Origin: Adiantum capillus-veneris
Taxonomy: Eukaryota; Streptophyta; Polypodiopsida; Polypodiales; Pteridaceae
DNA length: 64,000 bases
Direction of reading: 5' to 3'
Assembly: GCA_014529385.2 (NCBI GenBank)
Contig: CM043950.1
Span: forward strand, 64,188,935-64,252,934
The translations under genes were made by a program, and so were the position numbers. The notes under the pieces were generated by a model that was not told the origin of the DNA, did not search any database, and saw only the letters and a list, made by a program, of their open reading frames with translations. Positions 55,789 to 64,000 of this stretch are shown in pieces (position 1 is the first letter of the stretch; every line of letters begins with the position of its first letter).

Positions 55789-56870
55789 TAATGAGTGCCT
55801 CTTTCAATTTCTTGAATGATTCCTCACATTCCTCTGTCCATTCAAAGTTCACTATTAGCCTGTAAAGTGGTTGGCCTATTATAGCGTACATGTAAATGAA
55901 TCGTCTATAATATCCACAATGTCCCATAAAGCTCTGTACTTGTTTCGCATTGGTTGGTCTAGGCATATCCACTATAACTTTTATCTTCTCTAAATCCGTG
56001 GATATTCCGTTTTGTGAGACAATATGTCCCAGAATTCTGCCCTGTCGGACCATAAACACACATTTCTCAGGATTGAGACAAATGCGATATGTCCTACATT
56101 TCTCAAATACTTTTCTTAGGTGTTCTAGATGCTCATCTCTCAGTAGAGAATGTACACATAAGTCATCCATGTATATTTCGAGAAACAGCCTTAAGTATTC
56201 TTTGAAAGCATGCGTCATCAGCCTCTGGAAGGTTGCGGGAGCATTGGTTAGACCAAAAGGCATAACTCGATAAGCATAAATTCCCCACTCCGTTGCAAAA
56301 GCTGTTTTATGTTGATCTTCCAATGCTATGGCTAGCTGGTTATATCCTGAAAAACCATCAAGAAAGGAGTATGCTGTTTTCCCTGATACACGCTCTAGAA
56401 CATGATCAGTTATCGGCAGGGGATAATTGTCCCTGATTGTTGCAGCATTCACTTTCTTTAAGTTGACACACACTCGGAGTTTTCCGTTCTTCTTAGGTAC
56501 TACCACAATCGGAGATACCCAATCAGTGTGTTCAATCTCGTATATGAATTCAGCTTCCATTAGCTTATCTATCTCTTCCTTGATTCGCTTAGCAAAAGTA
56601 TCATTATATGTGTATGGTCTCTGTCTGCTAGGCTTTGCGTCTTGTTTCAGTGGGATTGAGTGTTGGCATATCGATGGGTCAACTCCCTTTAAGTCCTTAT
56701 AAGACCATGCAAACACATCCCTATACTCTCTGAGAAGACTCAAAAGTCTCTCTTCCTCGCCTGGAGACAAATCTGTGGCTATGTAGACCGGTCTAGGTGG
56801 CTCACCTGGAGCTGCTAAATCAACTTTTTTTGCATCCTCCGGTCCGTCATAAGATTCGTTTTTTCTCCTT
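55775..56870 (-). CDS. element B left arm: Ty3/gypsy reverse transcriptase
   Basis: A complete RT: WVSPIVVVPKKNGKLRVCVNLKKVN, RDNYPLPITDHVLERV, YSFLDGFSGYNQLAI, FATEWGIYAYRVMPFGLTNAPATFQRLM, catalytic IYMDDLCVHS (near 56165-56195), then ILGHIVSQNGI and MGHCGYYRRFI. The wording resembles the non-chromodomain Athila/Tat branch of plant Ty3/gypsy. The frame is open upstream of 56770 (VYIATDLSPGEE), back to an A-rich indel at about 56865. At the right end, a missing base near 55789 separates it from RNase H. Confidence 0.85.
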
Positions 56871-57046
56871 CCTCTCTCGAATAGGTTTTAATATCACCTT
56901 CCTATCCTCTATTGTGAATTTCCTATAGTGAGAGGGAACATCCATGTTTTCCTTGATTTTGGCGTTTTCGTCCTCTCCACTCTCAATTTCTGTCGTCCAA
57001 ACTTCTTTCAGAGTTTTCTTGAGCTCTCTGTACTTGTTTCTACGTT

Positions 57047-57265
57047 CTAACTTGGACTCCGTGTTTCTCTGTTGCGCTTGTTCTTTTCTGATTTTTCTGT
57101 TTCAGTTTTCGTTCCATTCTTTTGAACTTGATTTCTTGAGCCTCTTTTGTCTTTTCGTAAGCTCTTTTGATCACTGCCTCTCATTCTTCCAGAAATCTTA
57201 TCCTTAACACAATCTTCAGCCTTTACTAGCATTAGGAATTGATTTTTTCCTCTTATTCTAGGCAT
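57047..57265 (-). pseudogene. element B left arm: basic linker before RT
   Basis: A lysine- and arginine-rich segment (MPRIRGKNQFLMLVKAED...KRGSRNQVQKNGTK) between the spacer and RT. The mirrored copy on the right arm, 58562-58996, is longer and continues through NKYRELKKTLKEVWTTEIESGE. No known domain. Confidence 0.5.
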
Positions 57266-57360
57266 CGGATTGGTTCTAACCCCTTTTGTTTTTTTCTTTG
57301 CTCTATAGTGTTTCTGGCGTTGTTTAGTTTGGTTCGGAAAATCATAAAATCGGACATCCG

Positions 57361-57828
57361 TTATAGTTTCTTCGTTTCCGCTTGAATTGTCCGTTGACTC
57401 GTTGTCTGCTTCATTTCCCCACTCTGGATGATGGGAATGTCGTGAAACACCTCTTCTTCATCTTCCTTTTCCAGTGTATCGTTCTTTTCAGTTTCTTTTT
57501 CGAGTACAGTTCTCAACATGAAATACGGAACCACGTCGTACCCGTCCTTGTCGCAAAATTTCGTTGTGGGACCATCCGGAATTGCACAAACATCTAGGGT
57601 TGCTAGAATGTGTGTCCATTCTAATGGTTCAAACGTGTCCTCTGGAAAGGGTTCTCCTACATAAGTTTCGTCTTCGATAGCCCTTTCTAAAACACATTCT
57701 TCTCGTTTCAGACTTCCACATTTCGAAGCTCCACACATCCATAACTCCTTGGGTTTACCTAACCAAGCTGGAAATTCGGATCCCGCCAAAGTAGCTGAAT
57801 CAAACTCCTCTACCGGTGTTCGGTTCAA
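57361..57828 (-). CDS. element B left arm: conserved spacer between protease and RT
   Basis: 155 residues matching the element A spacer: EEFDSATLAGSEFPAWLGK, WMCGASKCGS, GEPFPEDTFEPLEWTHILATLDVC and TKFCDKDGYDVVPYFMLR. After that an acidic stretch (LEKEDEEEVFHDIPI). Family function unknown. The C-x-x-C pairs present in zinc knuckles are not obvious here. A one-base difference at about 57825 disconnects it from the upstream protease. Confidence 0.65.
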   Translation of the reverse strand: MNRTPVEEFDSATLAGSEFPAWLGKPKELWMCGASKCGSLKREECVLERAIEDETYVGEPFPEDTFEPLEWTHILATLDVCAIPDGPTTKFCDKDGYDVVPYFMLRTVLEKETEKNDTLEKEDEEEVFHDIPIIQSGEMKQTTSQRTIQAETKKL

Positions 57829-57839
57829 TCTTTGTAGCT

Positions 57840-57963
57840 ATGGTCTTTCAGGTTCACACGTGTAGTGGTTTCCATATTTCTCAGGTATATGTGATCGTAG
57901 CCCCAATCTTGGACCATTTTCAACTGTCTCATGAATGGTCTTCCAGTATGATATCATAGTTAT
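57840..57963 (-). pseudogene. element B left arm: C-terminal end of the first protease
   Basis: Reads N-Y-D-I-I-L-G-R-P-F-M-R-Q-L-K-M-V-Q-D-W-G-Y-D, matching N-Y-E-I-I-L-G-R-S-F-M-R-Q-L-K of element A. The catalytic Asp and all of Gag would lie beyond the inverted-repeat axis and are absent. The codons Y-D-I-I form the palindrome TATGATATCATA at the axis. Confidence 0.7.
57947..57963. repeat. inverted-repeat axis, 17 bp, containing a 12-bp perfect palindrome
   Basis: TATGATATCATA (57947-57958) followed by GTTAT. On the left arm the palindrome is an ordinary part of the protease coding sequence. On the right arm the extra GTTAT interrupts it from the coding sequence, marking the join. Confidence 0.85.
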
Positions 57964-58560
57964 CTGGGAAGACCATTCATGAGACAATTGAAAATGGTCA
58001 GTATTGGGGCCTTCGATCACCATATTCCTGAGAAATATGGAAACACTACACGTGTGAACCGAATGACCATAGCTACAAAGATGTGAACCGAACACCGGGT
58101 AGAGGAGTTTGATTCAGCTTACTTTGGCGGGGATAAGAATTTCCAGCTTGGTTAGTTAACCCAAGGAGTTATGGATGTGTGGATGCTTCGAAATGTGGAA
58201 GTCTGAAACGAGAAGAATGTGTTTTTAGAAAGGGCTATCGAAGGCGAAACTTATATAGGGAGAACCCTTTCCAGAGGATACGTTTGAACCTTTAGAATGG
58301 ACACACATTCTAGCAACCTAGATGTTTGTGCAATTCCGGATGGTCCCACAACGAAAATTTTGCGACAAGGACGGGTACGACGTGGTTCCGTATTTCATGT
58401 TGAGAACTTTACTCAAAAAAGAAACATGAAAAGAACGATACACTGGAAAAGGAAGATGAAGAAGAGGTGTTTCACGACATTCCCGATCATCCAGAGTGGG
58501 GAAATGAAGCAGACAACGAGTCAACGGACAATTCAAGCGGAAACGAAGAAACTATTATCG
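57964..58560 (+). pseudogene. element B right arm: protease end and spacer, broken
   Basis: Recognisable protease end (G-R-P-F-M-R-Q-L-K-M-V at 57967-58000) and spacer segments (LDVCAIPDGPTTK near 58325) interrupted by several one-base indels relative to 57361-57946. Divergence between arms is highest here, near the axis. Confidence 0.7.
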
Positions 58561-58561
58561 G

Positions 58562-58996
58562 ATGTCGATTTATGATTTTCCGAACCAAACTAAACAACGC
58601 CAGAAACACTATAGAGCAAAGAAAAAAACAAAAGGGGTTAGAACCAATCCGATGCCTAGAATAAGAGGAAAAAATCAATTCCTAATGCTAGTAAAGGCTG
58701 AAGATTGTGTTAAGGATAAGATTTCTGGAAGAATGAGAGGCAGTGATCAAAAGAGCTTACGAAAAGACAAAAGAGGCTCAAGAAATCAAGTTCAAAATAA
58801 TGGAACGAAAACTGAAACAGAAAAATCAGAAAAGAACAAGCGCAACAGAGAACACACGGAGTCCAAGCTAGAACGTAGAAACAAGTACAGAGAGCTCAAG
58901 AAAACTCTGAAAGAAGTTTGGACGACAGAAATTGAGAGTGGAGAGGACGAAAAACGCCAAAATCAAGGAAAACATGGATGTTCCCTCTCACTATAG
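58562..58996 (+). pseudogene. element B right arm: basic linker before RT
   Basis: An open frame of 144 codons containing the same MPRIRGKNQFLMLVKAED segment as the left arm and continuing through KRNREHTESKLERRNKY. The left arm is frameshifted here, so this is the better-preserved copy. Confidence 0.55.
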
Positions 58997-59128
58997 GAAA
59001 TTCACAATAGAGGATAGGAAGGTGATATTAACCCCACCTATTCGAGAGAGGAAGGAGAACGAATCTTATGACGGACCGGAGGATGCAAAAAAGTTGATTT
59101 AGCAGCTCCAGGTGAGCCACCTAGACCG

Positions 59129-60507
59129 GTGTACATAGCCACAGATTTGTCTCCAGGCGAGGAAGAGAGACTTTTGAGTCTTCTCAGAGAGTATAGGGAT
59201 GTGTTTGCATGGTCTTATAAGGACTTAAAGGGAGTTGACCCATCGATATGCCAACACACAATCCCACTGAAACAAGACGCAAAGCCTAGCAGACAGAGAC
59301 CATACACATATAATGATACGTTTGCTAAGCGAATCAAGGAAGAGATAGATAAGCTAATGGAAGCTGAATTCATATACGAGATTGAACACACTGATTGGGT
59401 ATCTCCGATTGTGGTAGTACCTAAGAAGAACGGAAAACTCCGAGTGTGTGTCAACTTAAAGAAAGTGAATGCTGCAACAATCAGGGACAATTATCCCCTG
59501 CCGATAACTGATCATGTTCTAGAGCGTGTATCAGGGAAAACAGCATACTCCTTTCTTGATGGTTTTTCAGGATATAACCAGCTAGCCATAGCACTGGAAG
59601 ATCAACATAAAACAGCTTTTGCAACGGAGTGGGGAATTTATGCTTATCGGGTTATGCCTTTTGGTCTAACCAATGCTCCCGCAACCTTCCAGAGGCTGAT
59701 GACGCATGCTTTCAAAGATACTTAAGGCTGTTTCTAGAAATATACATGGATGACTTATGTGTACATTCTCTACTGAGAGATGAGCATCTAGAACACCTAA
59801 GAAAAGTATTTGAGAAATGTAGGACATATCGCATTTGTCTCAATCCTGAGAAATGTGTGTTTATGGTCCGACAGGGCAGAATTCTGGGACATATTGTCTC
59901 ACAAAACGGAATATCCACGGATTTAGAGAAGATAAAAGTTATAGTGGATATGCCTAGACCAACCAATGCGAAACAAGTACAGAGCTTTATGGGACATTGT
60001 GGATATTATAGACGATTCATTTACATGTACGCTATAATAGGCCAACCACTTTACAGGCTAATAGTGAACTTTGAATGGACAGAGGAGTGTGAGGAATCAT
60101 TCAAGAAATTGAAAGAGGCACTCATTACTGCTCCAGTCTTGAAATCACCAGATTGGGAGAAGATATTCCATGTGCATATAGATGCTTCGGCATATGCAAT
60201 AGGATGCATTCTGGCTCAGCCAGAAGAAGGAAACATGGATTTTCCTATCTGTTACGCCAGTCGACAGCTCAACCATGCAGAGAAGAATTACACCACAACA
60301 GAGCGAGAAGGATTAGGAATGATATATGCTGTGAAGAAATTTCGGCATTATCTTCTAGCCAACAAGTTTGTGTTTTTTACGGATCACCAAGCCTTGCTCT
60401 ACCTAGTGAATAAACCATGCAATACCGGGAGAATAGTGAGATGGTTCATTATCTTACTGGAATTCGACTTCACGGTAGTAGTAAAGAAGGAAAAAAACAC
60501 ATCTTAG
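59129..60507 (+). pseudogene. element B right arm: reverse transcriptase and RNase H, one frameshift
   Basis: The frame from 59129 carries the RT up to APATFQRLMTHAF and ends at 59725 after a one-base loss. The second frame, from 59629, carries the catalytic IYMDDLCVHS (about 59736-59765), the connection and RNase H through FFTDHQALLYLVNK, without the break seen in the left arm at 55789. It ends at 60507 after an extra base in an A run. Confidence 0.85.
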
Positions 60508-60526
60508 AGCTGATCATCTTTCGCGA

Positions 60527-61950
60527 TTGACGAATGGAGAAGACCCTATAGGAGTAGATGACGACATGCCAGACGCGTACTTGTTCAACATAGAAATGAT
60601 ACCTAAGTGGTCTCAAAATGTCGTTAACCTATTAACCTATGGAGGAGAGTTCGATAGAAGAGAATACAACCTGAAACATATTGCTATTCAGCAATCCAAG
60701 AATCTTCAATTGGTTGCAGGAAGGTTGTATCAATTGGGAAATGATCATGTTTTACGACTATGCATCATCCTGAGGAATATAATATATATCTGCGCGAAGC
60801 ACATGTTCAGGAATGTGCATTTCATTGTTCAAGAAGGAACACATATAGGAATTTGTTACAATTGGGAGTCTATTGGCCAGGAATGAAAGAAAGCGTACAT
60901 GAATATGTCACTGTATGTATTGTATGTTCATCAAAACCGCCAGCCGAGTATTCGACATTATATCAGATAATGATCGCTCCAGAATGGAGTCAGTATATTG
61001 TTGAATATCTCACAAATAGAACTTTCCCAGAAGGAACGTCAAAAGCTCGTCAGAAATCTGTAGAGACAGAAGCTAGAGATTACGCTTTAATAGGAGATCA
61101 ACTCTATAAGAGAGGTAAAGACAACCAGCTTAGGATTTGCGCATCAGAGTCTGAGTATGTGATAATCCTGGAGCAAGCTCATGGAGGAGTAGGTGGAGGC
61201 CATTTCTCAGGTGATAAGACAGCAAAACTTGTCTTAGCCGCAGGAATATGGTGGCCAACATTACATATGGACGCTGAGGAATACGTTAAACGGTGTGATG
61301 ACTGTCAGCGGACCAAAGTACCACTTAAAAGAGATGATATGCCGCTTAGACCAATGATGGGGGCAAGAGCTTTTGCAAAATGGGGGATTGATTATGTTGG
61401 ACCCATTTCACCTCCTGCATATAAGACTCATGCACAATACATCATTGTGGCTACAGACTATCTAACAAAGTGGGTCGAAGCAAAGGCAACTCAAAAAGCA
61501 GATGCCAGGACCACGGCACAATTTCTATATGAATACGTCTTTGTACGATATGGATTGCCAATAGAAATTGTGAGTGATCGAGGCACACATTTCATAAATG
61601 AAGTGATAGAGATCCTTCTAGATGAATTCATGGTAATCCATAGGAAATCAGCCCCGTATCATCCACAAGCAAACGGACAAGCTGAAGCAACAAACAAAAC
61701 CATATGCACGGTCCTTACGAAGATTGTATCTGAGTCGAGAACTGACTGGGACCAGAAGTTGCATTCAACATTATGGGCATATAGGGTAGCATATAAAACA
61801 TCAATAGGAACGACCCCATATAACATGGTTTTTGGGCTAAATGCTATCTTACCAATAGAATTCTTGATTTCAACCTTAAGGGTGGCTAAGGATCTAGAGT
61901 GGACAGGGCACGAGCTCTCTGATAGAATAGAGATGACCTGGAAAAGCTAG
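60527..61950 (+). pseudogene. element B right arm: tandem H2C2 domains and integrase core, one frameshift
   Basis: Frames 60527-60886 and 60760-61950 overlap around a one-base difference near 60770. The second frame has both H2C2 domains and an uninterrupted integrase core with all three catalytic residues: W-G-I-D-Y-V-G-P (about 61381), V-S-D-R-G-T-H-F and G-Q-A-E-A-T-N-K. The left arm is broken at the first of these. It ends at 61950 by a one-base loss after LSDRI. Confidence 0.83.
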
Positions 61951-63502
61951 ATGAGCTTCGCCTAAAAGCAGTAGCTTCCATCTACGCTCAAAAAAGGCGA
62001 CAAAAGGAATTTTTTGATAAGCATGTGCGGACTAAAGAGTTTAAAGTTGGGGACTATGTCCTAGTTTACACTCTGAAACAGCATGCTAAGAAGCTTAAAA
62101 AGCGAGGGATGGGACCTCTGGTGATTAAAGATCTATCACCAAGTGGAGCCGTCAAGCTTGCTACATTAGACGGAGAAGAAATGCCCAATTGGATTAGTGG
62201 ATGCAGAGTGAAAAAGTATCTGTTGCCGCTAACAAGACATGCTTCTCAAAATACATCAAGAAAAGCTGCGTGTCCAGAAAAAGAAAAAGATTGAGGAGGA
62301 AGCGCAAGCCGAGGCGAAGGAAAGAATGGAGAAAAGAAGACTACTGCGTCAGAAACAGCGCAATGAAGGAGCAATACGAATAAACGCAGTCAGTATAACA
62401 GAAATGGATAATGACAAAGAAGAACCCATCATTGAATGCAAAGTAGGGAACCAACCAAATCAAAGCCAGAGCACTATTGGATTCAGGAGCTCAAGCTAAC
62501 CTACTTTCACTCAGTTTGTATAGACAATTGACAAATGACACTAAACTACAAACTGCCAAGCAAGAGTTAAAGAGTTACTCTGAGAATTCAATCAAAACTG
62601 TCGGATGCACAGTTTTACATATACAGATTAACCAATATGTGTATCCTCATATGTTTTACGTGGTTGAAGACCAAGCTACACAACATCCATTATTGCTAGG
62701 ACAACCATGGCAGAAGCAATACAATGCAATGATTGACTGGAGTTCTAAATCAGTGCTTATCAAATACGAAGGTGAAAGTCAATCAGTTAAGTTCACCAAA
62801 GGAGCAGAGCCAACTCCAAAGGAAGAATCCACGAACAAGGGAAACAACAAACAGAGAAAAGAAGAAGCAATGGCAACCAAAAGTTTCTATACAAACTGGA
62901 TTACTCTTCGACGAGGAACTCTCAACAGTGGATAAGGAAGACAAGCAATAATATAACAGCTCAACCTTGGAAAAAAACGGAGTCAAAGTTGGTATGGAGA
63001 CCAAAAAAGGTGTGCCAGAGAAACAAAGGTGGAAACAGAGTCTTCAATACCAGACAACAGAGTGATTCCGACAATCAAGGACAGTGAAACAGATCTGGAT
63101 TCCAAAGAAGTTCATGACGGCACAAAGCTACAGCAAGCAAATTTGGATCCCAAAGATTTGTAAACAGGAACTCCCTTCAATACAATCAACGGAAACTCCT
63201 AGGTATTTCAAGGCGAGGAAATCAACACACAGAACAAAGCAGGTTTGGGTCGCAAAGAGTTTGTGGCAAGCACAAGCAAAGCGGAAGCAGATTTGGATTG
63301 TAAAAAGACAACAAGGTAAACGAAGAATCCATCTACTGATTCTACTACCGAAGTGCCAAAACCAACCCAAAACCCGACCACCAATCCTTCAATCAAACAA
63401 AGAGCAGCTTTATTGGAAAGACTGTTGTATCATCGCTCTACAATTGCATTGGGAACTTATGACCAAAACAACTACAATGCTTCACCCACAGACACTTCAT
63501 AG
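61951..63502 (+). pseudogene. element B right arm: integrase C-terminus, second protease and W-x-P-K tail, several frameshifts
   Basis: The pieces are 62025-62294 (FKVGDYVLVY), 62239-62499 (basic segment), 62477-62935 (second protease: DSGAQANLLS at about 62480, LLLGQPW near 62695) and 63084-63617 (KQIWIPKKF, KQIWIPKIC, KQVWVAKSL). Frame changes lie near 62230, 62450, 62850-62930 and 63310, none of them shared with the left arm. The stop corresponding to the left arm is at about 63500. Confidence 0.8.
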
Positions 63503-63522
63503 TCGTCCGGGAGGACTCAGAC

Positions 63523-63538
63523 TAGGAGGGGGGGAGGT
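63523..63538 (+). promoter_or_regulatory. polypurine tract of element B, right arm
   Basis: CTAGGAGGGGGGGAGG, the mirror of 52375-52390. Confidence 0.7.
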
Positions 63539-64000
63539 ATACAGGAGCTACAAAGCAGCTACAAGCGGAAAAACAAAGAAAACAAAAATTATATTACAAG
63601 GGCAGTGTCTTACATGATTTTGCAATTTTTTATGTTTGATTGCGGATATTGATAATATTTATGCCCTTATATACCTTGTTTTGCAACAAGAAGAGATCAA
63701 ATGATGAATTTGGGTCTCTAGATGTGTAAATATCACTAAATAAGAGTGTTTTTGGAGCTAAAAAGTGGAAAAAAGTGGTAATCCAAGTCCAGAAATCACA
63801 AAGAAGTGTATATTCATATACACAGGGTTACCAGCTATTTATCGTGTATGTTTGGAATTTTTTGGCTTCAATTTGCTATTTTCCTTTATTTTTTATGATT
63901 TTCTTAATAAAAGTAAAAGAAAAATAAAAAAGCAGGTGAAATGAGATCGGAAAAAAGAAAAGAATAGACGGTGATGATCCTAATGACAAGGGCAACCCAT
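63539..64000 (+). mobile_element. start of the 3' LTR of the right arm, cut by the window
   Basis: Mirror of 51909-52374: same TATATA string (63668-63675) and AT-rich sequence. Confidence 0.45.

Larger units (their letters stand above)
51909..57946 (-). repeat. giant inverted repeat, left arm (about 6.04 kb)
   Basis: Reverse complement of 57964-64000, followed from the axis to the window end. Position sums of matching bases are 115909 to 115917 throughout, so net length is almost the same. Arms differ by scattered substitutions and many one-base indels. The arm holds element B from the end of its first protease through its 3' LTR. Confidence 0.92.
57964..64000 (+). repeat. giant inverted repeat, right arm (runs to the window end)
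   Basis: Mirror of 51909-57946. Last bases (ATGACAAGGG...CCCAT) still match the left arm at 51909-51925, so the repeat continues beyond the window. Confidence 0.92.

Overview
The window reads as heterochromatic, transposon-filled DNA of a land plant. The evidence is plant-type LTR retrotransposons (Ty1/copia with a tRNA-iMet primer site; Ty3/gypsy elements, some with tRNA-Asp-like primer sites; one gypsy reverse transcriptase resembling the Athila/Tat branch), very long AC/AG/CT microsatellites, and no convincing host gene, tRNA or rRNA. A large-genome plant, possibly a non-seed plant such as a fern or lycophyte, is a guess from the style of the elements; the sequence does not settle it.

Layout. 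1-3.7 kb: 5' end of a minus-strand LTR element (LTR, primer site, leader with palindromic repeats, Gag-like N-terminus). 3.7-12.4 kb: gene-free, microsatellite-rich, with a diverged long direct repeat. 12.46-13.23 kb: a solo LTR with a clean CAATC target duplication, inside an old copia RNase H. 15.1-23.1 kb: a decayed minus-strand copia element split by a nearly intact, recent plus-strand copia (17610-22742; one difference between the LTRs apart from the terminal base, target duplication AAAAC, one in-frame stop). 23.1-29.2 kb: gene-free with small tandem repeats, a copia protease scrap and a LINE-type zinc-finger scrap. 29.2-32.5 kb: a plus-strand gypsy element decayed by stop codons. 32.5-37.5 kb: two further plus-strand LTR/primer-site units, the second with palindrome leader and a Gag-like N-terminus homologous to the one at the left edge. 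37.5-43.3 kb: LTR pieces and a truncated copia. 43.3-49.6 kb: minus-strand element A (Gag, protease, spacer, then directly a second protease-like domain and a tail; no reverse transcriptase or integrase). 49.6-51.4 kb: its leader, with five copies of a 24-bp palindrome. 51.4-64 kb: element B as a giant inverted repeat with about 6.04-kb arms around 57955.

The most unusual biology is the A/B family. In B the polyprotein runs protease, spacer, reverse transcriptase, RNase H, two tandem H2C2 zinc domains, integrase core, then a second aspartic protease domain and a tail of repeated W-x-P-K motifs. A keeps Gag, the protease, the spacer and the post-integrase module but has no replication enzymes, so it looks like a non-autonomous partner or deletion derivative. 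The leaders of these and related elements carry short palindromes spaced at roughly multiples of 140 bp, and the palindromes are better conserved than their surroundings. The inverted repeat is either a real foldback duplication seeded at a 12-bp palindrome in the protease gene or a long-read assembly artefact; both readings are given.
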